NCBI GenBank assembly: GCA_965224795.1 | Contig: CBDDAE010000002.1 | Span: 62,001 to 126,000, forward strand | Reading direction: 5' to 3' | DNA length: 64,000 bases | DNA from: NVTR01 sp036480115 | Lineage (GTDB): Bacteria; Pseudomonadota; Alphaproteobacteria; Rhodobacterales; Rhodobacteraceae | Shown here: positions 9,696 to 17,864 of the stretch, piece after piece | Layout: each line of letters opens with the position of its first letter | Position numbering within the stretch: position 1 is the first letter of the stretch | Program-made: the position numbers and the translations under genes | The notes under the pieces: model-generated | Databases searched by the model: none | What the model was told of the DNA's origin: nothing | The model's input: only the letters and a program-made list of their open reading frames with translations

Positions 9696-10364
9696 TCAGG
9701 CATGTTCCAGAACTGAACAAAGTGCTGTAAACATTGCGTGACCATCGGTTTCACCAAGTGTTTCATCTGCCGCCCGTTCAGGATGCGGCATCAGCCCTAA
9801 TACCCGCCGGTTTTCACTTAGTACACCTGCAATATCATCCGCCGAACCGTTGGGATTATCGCAATACCGAAATGCCACCCGGTCATCGTCATTCAACCGG
9901 GCAACAAGATCGGCGTCAGCGACATAGTTGCCATCATGGTGTGCCACGGGAAAACTGATGATTTGGTCAGCGCTGTATTTAGCCGTAAAAGCGCTATTGT
10001 CAGTTTCTACCTTTAGACGCACATCGCGACAGACAAATTTCAACCCGGCATTGCGCATCAGTACGCCGGGCAGTAATCCTGTCTCACATAAAACTTGAAA
10101 ACCGTTACATATCCCAATGACATAGCCGCCGTTCTTCGCGTGGTTAACAACCGCCTGACAGATCGGTGAGCGGGCAGCTATAGCACCGCATCGCAAATAA
10201 TCGCCAAATGAAAATCCGCCGGGAATACCTATGATATCAAGACCTTCTGGAAGGTCGGTTTCTTTATGCCAGATCATTGAAACCCTGGCCCCGGCGCGTT
10301 TGAAAGCGACGGCTAAATCCCGATCACAATTGGAGCCGGGGAAAACAATAACACCAGCGTGCAT
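9696..10364 (-). CDS. purQ: Phosphoribosylformylglycinamidine synthase, glutaminase subunit PurQ
   Basis: Class I glutamine amidotransferase subunit of FGAM synthase, which supplies ammonia for the fourth step of purine synthesis. 222 residues, normal for PurQ. It begins HAGVIVFPGSNCDRD, has the oxyanion region GIPGGFSFGDYLRCGA, and the nucleophile Cys in VIGICNGFQVL. The catalytic His/Glu pair lies in LMPHPERA near the C-terminus. Its start abuts the purS stop with a 1-bp overlap, so the subunits are made together. purL is not in the window. Confidence 0.96.
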   Translation of the reverse strand: MHAGVIVFPGSNCDRDLAVAFKRAGARVSMIWHKETDLPEGLDIIGIPGGFSFGDYLRCGAIAARSPICQAVVNHAKNGGYVIGICNGFQVLCETGLLPGVLMRNAGLKFVCRDVRLKVETDNSAFTAKYSADQIISFPVAHHDGNYVADADLVARLNDDDRVAFRYCDNPNGSADDIAGVLSENRRVLGLMPHPERAADETLGETDGHAMFTALCSVLEHA

Positions 10365-10603
10365 CAGTTAATTTCCACCGAGTAACTTTCGATCACCGTA
10401 TTGGCCAACAGCTTTTCACACATTTTGGTAACGCTGGCCTTGGCTTTTTTAGTATCGGTTTCAGTCAATTCCAGTTCGATTATCTTGCCCTGGCGAACAC
10501 TATTCACACCGTCAAACCCCAAACTGCCAAGTGCATGGCGCACGGCTGCCCCCTGGGGATCAAGGACACCATTTTTCAGCATGATTTGAACTTTAGCCTT
10601 CAT
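10364..10603 (-). CDS. purS: FGAM synthase subunit PurS
   Basis: 79-residue subunit that bridges PurQ and PurL in the three-part FGAM synthase. It starts MKAKVQIMLKNGVLDPQG and has the family sequence LGSLGFDGVNSVRQGKIIEL. Its length matches the family. It lies between purC (18 bases upstream) and purQ (1-bp overlap), the usual alphaproteobacterial order. Confidence 0.95.
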   Translation of the reverse strand: MKAKVQIMLKNGVLDPQGAAVRHALGSLGFDGVNSVRQGKIIELELTETDTKKAKASVTKMCEKLLANTVIESYSVEIN

Positions 10604-10621
10604 TCTTATTCCCCGCAGGTG

Positions 10622-11383
10622 CTAATTTATCAACGTTGGCTTGCTGACTTGGGTGGCGTTCTTAGGCATAACCCCCAGGCGTCGCGCCACTTCTGTATAG
10701 GCGGCCGTCAAATCACCCAGATCTCGGCGAAACACGTCTTTATCCAGTTTTTCACCGGTCTTTTTGTCCCACAACCGGCAACTGTCAGGGCTGATTTCAT
10801 CTGCCACAATCAGACGCATAAAATCGCCTTCCCAAACCCGGCCAATTTCGATTTTGAAGTCCACCAACTGGATTCCAGCGCTGTAAAACACCCCTGACAG
10901 GAAATCATTAACCCGCAAGGCCAGGGCGACGATATCGTCCAGATCCTGTTGGCTGGCCCAACCAAAAGCAATGATGTATTCCTCTGGCACAAGCGGGTCG
11001 CCCAACTTGTCGTCCTTATAGGAAAATTCAATGATAGGTCGGGGGAGCTGCGTGCCTTCTTCCATGCCAAGGCGCTTGGACATTGAGCCGGCAGCAAAGT
11101 TTCGTACAATCACTTCTAATGGAATGATTTCGACCGACCGGATCAATTGCTCGCGCATGTTCAACCGCTTGATGAAATGAGTCGGCACACCAATTCCGGC
11201 CAGTCCGGTCATGAAATATTCACTTAGCCGGTTGTTTAGCACGCCTTTGCCATCGATCACCGCTTTTTTCTCGGCATTGAAAGCTGTGGCATCGTCCTTA
11301 AAATATTGAACAAAAGTCCCCGGCTCGGGGCCTTCATACAGAATTTTGGCTTTACCTTCGTAGATTTTTTTGCGCCGTGCCAT
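10622..11383 (-). CDS. purC: SAICAR synthetase PurC
   Basis: Phosphoribosylaminoimidazole-succinocarboxamide synthase, which joins aspartate to CAIR with ATP. 253 residues. The N-terminal ATP-binding strand is KIYEGKAKILYEGPEPGTFVQYFKDDATAF. The family signatures LEVIVRNFAAGSMSKR and IQLVDFKIEIGRVWEGDFMRLIVADEISPDSCRLWD are present. It is first in the purC-purS-purQ run, with its promoter in the 150-base divergent gap before the ATPase zeta gene. The C-terminus (RLGVMPKN...) is complete. Confidence 0.96.
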   Translation of the reverse strand: MARRKKIYEGKAKILYEGPEPGTFVQYFKDDATAFNAEKKAVIDGKGVLNNRLSEYFMTGLAGIGVPTHFIKRLNMREQLIRSVEIIPLEVIVRNFAAGSMSKRLGMEEGTQLPRPIIEFSYKDDKLGDPLVPEEYIIAFGWASQQDLDDIVALALRVNDFLSGVFYSAGIQLVDFKIEIGRVWEGDFMRLIVADEISPDSCRLWDKKTGEKLDKDVFRRDLGDLTAAYTEVARRLGVMPKNATQVSKPTLIN

Positions 11384-11537
11384 TTGGCCTCCGCTATCCC
11401 CAAGGGGCGTTAGCCTGCCCCGTTGGCGCCCGTATAGGCGATGAAAAGATCAGCCGCAAGAACACCCCTGCCCCTTGCAGCCAACAGCCACACAGGCCAT
11501 ATCTAGGCTAACAGTTGAGCAGCCAAAAGGAACCGGT

Positions 11538-11852
11538 ATGAATAGCTTTAAAGATCGCGAAAATGCGTTTGAAAACAAATTTGCCCATGACGCAGAAATG
11601 CAATTCAAGGCGGATGCGCGGCGTAACAAACTATTGGGTCTTTGGGCCGCAGGTTTAATGGATCTGGCGGGTGAAGCCGCGGATAAGTACGCCCTTAGCG
11701 TTATCAAATCTGATTTCGAAGAGCCCGGCGATGAAGACGTTTATCGTAAGGTGTCAGGAGACCTTGGCGAGCGGGCTGATGAAGCCACGATTCGGGGCCA
11801 AATGACGGCTTTGATGGCCGAAGCCAAATCGCAGTTGATGGACGAAGTATAA
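11538..11852 (+). CDS. F1-ATPase inhibitor zeta subunit (DUF1476)
   Basis: 104 residues. Begins MNSFKDRENAFENKFAHD, the conserved inhibitory N-terminus of the alphaproteobacterial zeta subunit, which in Paracoccus blocks ATP hydrolysis by the F1Fo-ATP synthase much as mitochondrial IF1 does. The rest (LLGLWAAGLMDLAGEAADKYA) fits the four-helix DUF1476 fold. ATG at 11538 is preceded by AAAAGGAACC, a reasonable ribosome site; the earlier in-frame start at 11475 lacks family similarity. It is divergent from purC and followed by a strong terminator. Confidence 0.9.
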   Translation: MNSFKDRENAFENKFAHDAEMQFKADARRNKLLGLWAAGLMDLAGEAADKYALSVIKSDFEEPGDEDVYRKVSGDLGERADEATIRGQMTALMAEAKSQLMDEV

Positions 11853-11875
11853 TTCAATTCTAGATCCCGACGAAT

Positions 11876-11905
11876 AGGCGTGCCCGAAACGGCGCGCCTT
11901 TTTTT
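11876..11905 (+). terminator. Intrinsic terminator after zeta subunit gene
   Basis: A 9-bp stem (11876-11884 with 11891-11899, one G-U pair) around a CGAAAC loop, followed by a run of seven Ts. Confidence 0.8.
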
Positions 11906-11980
11906 AGTTCTATTTTTATTCGTTAAGTGGCTGGAAGTCTCTGCCTGTTATCCCAAGACCGGGGAATTCAGGAGGGTGGC

Positions 11981-13855
11981 ATGTCCAACAAAACTTTGCA
12001 CAGCGCGGTGCGTACCGCTGACGTCAGTATCGGGCCGCTTCTGGGTCGCCAGCTTGTACCTTTGGTCGCTGTTGCGTTGTTGTTTTGGGTCCTATGGGAC
12101 AGGCTTCCTGCGTTGGATATAAGCCTAGTCTGGCAAAGCACACAACAAGTCACCGTAATCCAATGGGCAATGGCGGCTCTGGCTACGATAATAAGTTTTT
12201 GGGCCGTCGGGCAATATGATCAGGTTATTCACGGCATAGCCAATACCAGTTTTAGCCCCCAACAGGCACGGGTTAGTGGAACCGCTGCCATGGCGGTTGC
12301 GCAACTGGCAGGTTTTGGGGTGTTAAGTTCTGCTCTGGCCCGTTGGCGATTGTTGCCAAATATCACGCTGACCCGCGCCTTGCGTATTTCTTTGGCGGTT
12401 TCTATTTCATTTCTGGCGGGCTGGGCCGTGGTGACAGCGATCATCGTTCTGGTGTCCGGATTTCAACCTGAAAACCTTGCGGCAATGGCAACTATTACAA
12501 TTGCAGTAGCTGTATTTTTTCTGGCGATTATCGCCTGGCAACCGGGATTTATCCGTCGACTGCCAACTCTGCACACTGTCGGCGCTTTATTGGGTTTAAC
12601 TTTTGTAGATACAGTATTTGCCGGAATTGCGTTGTATATTCTTTTGCCCGGCGAAATTGGCATTCCACCCACAACACTGATCCCGGCATTTTTGCTAGCA
12701 CTGGGTTGTGGGCTGGTTGGTGGAACCCCGGGGGGGGTCGGACCCTTTGAATTTGCATTGCTTGCGCTACTACCCAATTTTCCAGCGGAACAATTACTGG
12801 CCTCTGTTCTAGCCTTTCGCATTATTTACCATGTTATTCCGGCAGGTCTTGCCTGTATCTTGCTGGCCCTTGGCCCAATTTCCAACAACAAACCAAATAC
12901 CGGTCAGTATGTTCCTCCTCAACCCGGCCCCTACTTGGCGGCTGATATGGAACGGCGGCTGTGGAGGGCTGAGCGAGCCGAAGTCAATTTGATTCGACAG
13001 GGTGAATTTGGCCTGCTGACAGAGCGCGAAACGACCCACGCGTTGGTGGCACCACTGGCCCATAGTCTGGTGATGCTGGCCGATCCGGTGGTGCCGGTAA
13101 ATGCCCGCAAACTTTCCCTGATCAGGTTTAAAGATCGCGCTAAGCGGATGATGCGCAGCCCAATAGTTTATAAATGTTCGGCCAGAACGGCGCTAGTGGC
13201 CCGTTCCATGGGCTGGGCATTGTTGCCGGTTTCCCAAGAAGCATGGCTAAGGCCCAGCAAGTTTTCGACTGAAGGCGCCTGCTATCGTCAGTTGCGACGT
13301 AACATACGCAAAGCCCAAAAGGCCGACATCAAAATAATTGAAGGTGGAGGAAAGCTGCCTTTGCCGGAAATGCAGGAAATCTCGGACAATTGGGCCGATG
13401 CTCACGGCGGCGAACGTGGGTTTACCATGGGTAGATTTGACCGCGACTATGTGTGTTGCCAAAGGGTTTTTCTGGCCTTTCAGGGCGATCAGTTACTGGC
13501 GTTCATCACCTTACACGAAGTACAACGCGAATGGACCTTAGACCTGATGCGTCACGCACCCGACACTCCGGATGGTACAATGCATTTGCTGATCCGCCAC
13601 GCCATTGAAAGCGCTGCCGCCGCTAGATGCCCCAGATTATCGCTGGCGTCAGTTCCCTGCGGTCAGGCGAAGGACAACAAACTAGTGGCATTGTTTCGCG
13701 CCCGCCTGATGCGCGATGCTGACACCGGCGGATTGCGGCGTTTTAAAACCAGTTTTGTTCCAAACTGGGAAACACTTTATGCTGCCTCTCCAAGCCAGAC
13801 AGGGTTGGTCATGGGGTTATGGGCAATATTCAAACGTGTGCACAAATCCGGCTAG
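11981..13855 (+). CDS. MprF/LpiA-like phosphatidylglycerol aminoacyltransferase with flippase domain
   Basis: 624 residues, taking ATG at 11981 behind the ribosome site AGGAGGGTGGC. The N-terminal half has about eight hydrophobic segments and the flippase-domain signature GCGLVGGTPGGVGPFEFA. The C-terminal half is soluble and GNAT-like (DUF2156), with YRQLRRNIRKAQKADIKI and LIRHAIESAAAARCPRLSLASVP. Such proteins transfer an amino acid from aminoacyl-tRNA to phosphatidylglycerol and flip the product, lowering surface charge; rhizobial LpiA is the closest named relative by architecture. Which amino acid is used is not visible. It follows a terminator and appears to be a single transcription unit. 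Confidence 0.8.
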   Translation: MSNKTLHSAVRTADVSIGPLLGRQLVPLVAVALLFWVLWDRLPALDISLVWQSTQQVTVIQWAMAALATIISFWAVGQYDQVIHGIANTSFSPQQARVSGTAAMAVAQLAGFGVLSSALARWRLLPNITLTRALRISLAVSISFLAGWAVVTAIIVLVSGFQPENLAAMATITIAVAVFFLAIIAWQPGFIRRLPTLHTVGALLGLTFVDTVFAGIALYILLPGEIGIPPTTLIPAFLLALGCGLVGGTPGGVGPFEFALLALLPNFPAEQLLASVLAFRIIYHVIPAGLACILLALGPISNNKPNTGQYVPPQPGPYLAADMERRLWRAERAEVNLIRQGEFGLLTERETTHALVAPLAHSLVMLADPVVPVNARKLSLIRFKDRAKRMMRSPIVYKCSARTALVARSMGWALLPVSQEAWLRPSKFSTEGACYRQLRRNIRKAQKADIKIIEGGGKLPLPEMQEISDNWADAHGGERGFTMGRFDRDYVCCQRVFLAFQGDQLLAFITLHEVQREWTLDLMRHAPDTPDGTMHLLIRHAIESAAAARCPRLSLASVPCGQAKDNKLVALFRARLMRDADTGGLRRFKTSFVPNWETLYAASPSQTGLVMGLWAIFKRVHKSG

Positions 13856-13983
13856 TCATCTGCTGACGAAAAAAGAATAATCATTATGACGATTATGAAA
13901 TTGCTGTGTTGAGCATTTCATGGCATTGGCAAAGCCAATTGATACGTTAAAACCTAACCAAACAGCCGTTTAGAAAGAAGCTT

Positions 13984-15003
13984 ATGAAAGACGCCCTATC
14001 CCGTATGCTGGACAGCCATGATTGGCTGTTGGCAGATGGTGCCACTGGCACAACCCTGTTCAATATGGGGCTACAATCAGGGGATTCACCTGAGCTATGG
14101 AATGACCAGCACCCGGATCGAATTGCCAACCTTTACCAGGGGGCGGTGGATGCTGGCAGCGACATTTTCCTTACCAACAGTTTTGGCGGCACCGCCGCGC
14201 GGCTAAAACTGCATGATGCACAAAGCCGGGTGGGAGAACTTAACCGGATCGCTGCCGAGATTGGCCGTAATGTGGCTGATAAGCTGGAACGCGACATCAT
14301 TGTTGCCGGTTCAATGGGGCCAACGGGTGAAATAATGGAACCCATGGGCCCACTAACCTATAGCAACGCTGTGGAAATGTTCCATGAACAGGCCGAGGGC
14401 CTGAAAGAAGGTGGTGTAGACGTCTTGTGGGTTGAAACCATTTCCGACCGCGACGAATACCGCGCGGCCGGTGAGGCTGCGATGTTGGCAGGCATGCCCT
14501 GGTGCGGCACTATGAGCTTTGACACTTCCGGGCGCAGCATGATGGGTGTCACGTCAACAGATTTTACCAAACTGGTCGAAAAATTACCCCATAAACCCAT
14601 TGGTTTTGGGGCCAATTGTGGGGTTGGGGCCTCTGATCTTTTGCGCACGGTGTTGGGCTTTGCCGCCCAGGGCAACGATCGCCCGATCATTGCCAAGGGA
14701 AATGCCGGCATTCCGAAATTTGTAGATGGGCACATTCACTATGATGGCACCCCTGACCTGATGGCCGACTATGCTGTGCTGGCCCGCGACAGTGGCGCTA
14801 AAATAATCGGTGGATGTTGCGGTACCACCCCAGAGCATTTGTCAAAAATGCGCGAAGCCCTGGAAACGCATCCCAAAGGTGAGCGCCCGACACTGGAGCA
14901 GATTACCAAAAAACTTGGCGGATTTTCATCGGATTCCGACGGTACGGACGGCAAGGGTCCAAAAAAACGCGAACCCTCTGGCCGGCGTCGCCGTCGTAGT
15001 TAA
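13984..15003 (+). CDS. Homocysteine S-methyltransferase family protein (betaine-homocysteine type)
   Basis: 339 residues. A zinc-dependent TIM-barrel enzyme that moves a methyl group to homocysteine to make methionine. The N-terminal LADGATGTTLFNMGLQ and LTNSFGG match the family. The zinc ligands are visible as Cys in GFGANCGVGASD and the Cys pair in IIGGCCGTTPEHL. The last 30 residues are low-complexity and end GRRRRRS. The following genes for a B12-binding protein and DUF1638 suggest the methyl group travels through a corrinoid protein, with glycine betaine or a methylamine as likely donor in this group. The donor is inference. Confidence 0.87.
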   Translation: MKDALSRMLDSHDWLLADGATGTTLFNMGLQSGDSPELWNDQHPDRIANLYQGAVDAGSDIFLTNSFGGTAARLKLHDAQSRVGELNRIAAEIGRNVADKLERDIIVAGSMGPTGEIMEPMGPLTYSNAVEMFHEQAEGLKEGGVDVLWVETISDRDEYRAAGEAAMLAGMPWCGTMSFDTSGRSMMGVTSTDFTKLVEKLPHKPIGFGANCGVGASDLLRTVLGFAAQGNDRPIIAKGNAGIPKFVDGHIHYDGTPDLMADYAVLARDSGAKIIGGCCGTTPEHLSKMREALETHPKGERPTLEQITKKLGGFSSDSDGTDGKGPKKREPSGRRRRRS

Positions 15004-15235
15004 CAGCTATAGCTGTGACAGTTGCAGGGCCCGGTCCAGTGTTGCAAGGGCTAGGCGATTTTGTCGGTTCTGATTTTTACTTGCCTTTGGTTGGAACATA
15101 ACTGGAACAAAAACCCTGGCACTGTTGCACAAAGGTCGGAAGCAGGCCCACCTGTGTCGCAATCCGCCAAGTTACATTGGCACTAAAGCCCCATTTGTAA
15201 GACAATAAATCAGTTTTTGTGCGCGGAGATACGCC

Positions 15236-15937
15236 ATGGCCGACGACGAAGAAATCATCCTGAGCGAACTTGATGACGAAGAGCTCGTGCTGCAAATGCA
15301 CGATGATCTGTACGATGGCCTGAAGGAAGAGGTCGAAGAAGGCGTCAACATTTTGCTGGAACGCAAGTGGACGCCTTATGATGTCCTAACTAAAGCATTG
15401 GTTGCGGGCATGACTGTTGTGGGCATCGATTTTCGTGACGGAATCCTGTTTGTACCCGAAGTATTACTGGCCGCCGGTGCCATGAAGGGTGGTATGTTCA
15501 TCCTGAAACCACTGCTGGCCGAAACCGGGGCTCCACCCGTTGGCAAAATGGTAGTGGGTACGGTTAAAGGTGACATCCATGATATTGGCAAAAACCTGGT
15601 TTCCATGATGATGGAAGGTGCAGGTTTTGAAGTGATTGATCTTGGCATTAACAATGCCGTCGAAAAATATTTGGATGCCCTGGAAACCGAAAAACCTGAT
15701 ATTCTGGGCATGTCCGCGCTTTTGACCACAACTATGCCGTATATGAAGGTGGTTATTGATACCATGATCGAACAGGGCATTCGCGAAGACTACATTGTCT
15801 TGGTGGGCGGTGCACCGTTAAACGAAGAATTTAGCAAGGCCATTGGTGCCGATGCCTATTGCCGGGATGCGGCTGTCGCCGTGGAAACAGCCAAAGAATT
15901 TGTGGCACGCAAGCACAATCAGATGGCCGCGGGCTAA
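15236..15937 (+). CDS. Corrinoid (B12-binding) methyl-carrier protein, MtbC/MetH-like
   Basis: 233 residues. An N-terminal helical cap (about 1-95) is followed by the cobalamin domain with the lower-ligand motif GDIHDIGKNLV; its His is expected to coordinate cobalt in the base-off mode. Then come DLGINNAVEKYLDAL and MSALLTTTMPYMKVVI. These are hallmarks of MtbC/MtmC/MttC corrinoid proteins and of the MetH cobalamin module. ATG at 15236 is preceded by GCGGAGATACGCC. The 232 bases upstream contain no gene and no riboswitch I can recognise. It probably carries the methyl group used by the homocysteine methyltransferase upstream. Confidence 0.9.
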   Translation: MADDEEIILSELDDEELVLQMHDDLYDGLKEEVEEGVNILLERKWTPYDVLTKALVAGMTVVGIDFRDGILFVPEVLLAAGAMKGGMFILKPLLAETGAPPVGKMVVGTVKGDIHDIGKNLVSMMMEGAGFEVIDLGINNAVEKYLDALETEKPDILGMSALLTTTMPYMKVVIDTMIEQGIREDYIVLVGGAPLNEEFSKAIGADAYCRDAAVAVETAKEFVARKHNQMAAG

Positions 15938-15993
15938 AACGGGCTTACATTCAGGCACATCTGCCCCCACATTAACCGGGACAGGAGAAGCAC

Positions 15994-16170
15994 ATGCCTT
16001 TGGATAAATTCGTACCCATACTGATTGGTGTCATCGTCGCCGCGGGCTTTACTGTCTGGCTTGGCGCGAATGTCGCTAACCGGTTTTCAGGTGCCGGCAT
16101 CTGGGGGTTTGTTCCGGTGATACTGATTGGTTTTGTAGTTTTGCGTGTCCTTATATTTCGGCTGAAATGA
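15994..16170 (+). CDS. 58-residue two-helix membrane protein in the corrinoid block
   Basis: ATG at 15994 lies 6 bases after a near-ideal ribosome site (ACAGGAGAAGC). The product is 58 residues, MPLDKFVPILIGVIVAAG..., with two hydrophobic stretches (about 7-23 and 36-53) separated by a short polar loop, and ends FRLK. Its stop overlaps the start of the DUF1638 gene by ATGA, so the two should be translationally coupled. I do not recognise the family. Position and spacing make it a real gene, perhaps a membrane anchor or partner for the DUF1638 protein. Confidence 0.75.
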   Translation: MPLDKFVPILIGVIVAAGFTVWLGANVANRFSGAGIWGFVPVILIGFVVLRVLIFRLK

Positions 16171-16814
16171 CCCAAATTAGTGACACAGAATTAACCGAAA
16201 ACGGGCTGGCACCAACGGGGGAAAAGGGCCGAGTTTTGGTCATTGCCTGTGGCGCCCTGGCGCGGGAAATTCTGGCTGTAACCAAACACAATAACTGGGT
16301 CCATATGGATCTGACCTGCCTGCCCGCAATTTTACACAATCACCCGGAAAAAATATGTGACGCCGTGGCGCAAGCCGTAGCCAAACACAGGGAAAATTAT
16401 CAAGAAATTTACGTCGCCTATGCTGATTGTGGCACTGGCGGTCAATTGTTCGATTTGTGCAAGAAACTGGGGGTTAACATGGTTCAGGGTCCCCACTGTT
16501 ATTCGTTTTTTGAAGGAAACGAAGCCTTTGCAATCCGCACCGAGGACGAGTTTGACGCTTTTTTCCTGACCGATTTTCTAGTGCGCCAGTTTGATGCATT
16601 CGTATGGAAACCTTTGGGATTGGACCGTCATCCAGAACTGCGCGACATGTATTTTGGCAATTACAAAAAACTGATCTATCAGGCCCAAACAGATGCCCCT
16701 GAACTGGACGCTAAAGCCCAGGACTGTGCCAGACGGTTGGGTCTGGAATATGAACGAAAATTCACCGGTTACGGTGATCTGGAAACAACGCTGAAAAGCT
16801 GGGTGAAACCTTAG
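16167..16814 (+). CDS. DUF1638 protein of the corrinoid methyltransferase block
   Basis: 215 residues. Starts MTQISDTELTENGLAP and then has GRVLVIACGALAREILAV, the family's opening strand and loop. Further conserved pieces are HMDLTCLPAILHNHPEKI and VAYADCGTGGQLFDLC, with cysteines in CGALA, TCLPA and DCGTGG that could bind a metal or cofactor. DUF1638 genes often sit beside corrinoid methyltransferase genes in bacteria and methanogens, and the biochemical role is not established to my knowledge. It overlaps the 58-residue gene by 4 bp and meets the SufE-like gene tail to tail with overlapping stops. Confidence 0.85.
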   Translation: MTQISDTELTENGLAPTGEKGRVLVIACGALAREILAVTKHNNWVHMDLTCLPAILHNHPEKICDAVAQAVAKHRENYQEIYVAYADCGTGGQLFDLCKKLGVNMVQGPHCYSFFEGNEAFAIRTEDEFDAFFLTDFLVRQFDAFVWKPLGLDRHPELRDMYFGNYKKLIYQAQTDAPELDAKAQDCARRLGLEYERKFTGYGDLETTLKSWVKP

Positions 16815-17236
16815 CCGTGGGCTTCGACCGCCAGTTTGCGCACCCGTTCCACCATGGCGCGCAATCCATTTGACCGTTGTGCCGACAGGTGATCATTTAG
16901 CCCAAGGCGTGTAAGCTCTGCGACCGCATCTACCTTCAATACATCGGCCACTGTTTGCCCGGAATAAAGCGCATGCAAAACGGCGATCAGCCCACGCACA
17001 ATCATTGCGTCACTTTCACCACGAAATGAAAACACTGCCTCAGGTCCCTGCCCGTCAATTTCCGGCAATATCCAAACTTGGCTGGCACAACCATCCACCT
17101 TGGTTGCGGGCACCCGAAATACGTCTTCCAGCTCTGGCATGGCTTTGCCAAGCTCAATCACATGGCGATACCGGTCTTCCCAGTCGTCAAAAAACTCGAA
17201 CGTTTCGGCAATGTCTTCAAAGGCTTCGCTGGCCAT
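16811..17236 (-). CDS. SufE-family sulfur acceptor
   Basis: 141 residues. SufE accepts persulfide sulfur from the cysteine desulfurase SufS for Fe-S cluster assembly. The family core RVPATKVDGCASQVWI holds the acceptor Cys in V-x-G-C-x-S. The N-terminal FEFFDDWEDRYRHVIELGK and C-terminal DHLSAQRSNGLRAMVERVR are also typical. No other suf genes are nearby, as is common for stand-alone SufE in this order. Its stop overlaps that of the DUF1638 gene on the opposite strand. Confidence 0.92.
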   Translation of the reverse strand: MASEAFEDIAETFEFFDDWEDRYRHVIELGKAMPELEDVFRVPATKVDGCASQVWILPEIDGQGPEAVFSFRGESDAMIVRGLIAVLHALYSGQTVADVLKVDAVAELTRLGLNDHLSAQRSNGLRAMVERVRKLAVEAHG

Positions 17237-17358
17237 GGGATTCTCCGGAGTTTTCCTTCAGGTAAGGGGCGTGTTGGCAAAGGTCCAGTGTCGCTATGAC
17301 TTTCCAAAGCCGGTTTCTTTCGCTAACCCTGTTGAAATTAGGGTAAGTGGGGGAAAAC

Positions 17359-17850
17359 ATGCGTATTTTTTTGGGCATTGGATTATGTATTACACTGGCC
17401 GCCTGTTCTGGCGGTGGTTCATCGGGCAGCGCTGGTTCTGTAAGCAGCTTAAATCCATTCAACTGGTTTCAAGGCACCCGTTCCACGCAAAGTAACGTAA
17501 AATCGCTGGCACCGCGGCGCGGCTACGGATTTGTAGTTGATACCCGCCCATTGGTCGACCAGATCACTGGGGTTTCGATTGATAAGACAGCAACCGGTGC
17601 TATTATCCGGGTCACGGCTTTGACACCCGCGCAGGGTTTTCATAGCGCCGGACTGATCATTGTGGGACCGCAACAAACAGGTCAGGTGACATTGCAGTTC
17701 AGGGCACGCCCACCAGTTAGCCCAACAGCTGTTGGACCGGTGCATTTACGTGAATTGGTCGTGGGGAAATCCTTAAGCCGCGCCCAACTGCGTGGGATCA
17801 GGCGTATTAACATCATAGCGCAACGTAACAGCCGCACAGTGCGGCCATAG
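17359..17850 (+). CDS. Predicted outer-membrane lipoprotein, unknown function
   Basis: 163 residues from ATG at 17359, which follows GGGGGAAAAC; a GTG at 17347 is less likely. The N-terminus MRIFLGIGLCITLAACSGG is a lipoprotein signal with lipobox LAAC, so Cys18 should be lipidated. After a Ser/Gly-rich linker the mature part is a compact beta-rich domain (YGFVVDTRPLVDQITGVSID ... GAIIRVTALTP). I do not recognise a named family. It lies between the divergent SufE-like gene and rnd. Confidence 0.7.
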   Translation: MRIFLGIGLCITLAACSGGGSSGSAGSVSSLNPFNWFQGTRSTQSNVKSLAPRRGYGFVVDTRPLVDQITGVSIDKTATGAIIRVTALTPAQGFHSAGLIIVGPQQTGQVTLQFRARPPVSPTAVGPVHLRELVVGKSLSRAQLRGIRRINIIAQRNSRTVRP

Positions 17851-17864
17851 CCCGTAGATTTAAA

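Noticed and set aside
15004..15235. Possible riboswitch (SAM, SAH or cobalamin) before the corrinoid gene
   Set aside because: I could not find the conserved cores or a matching terminator/anti-terminator. A covariance-model search of this gap would settle it.
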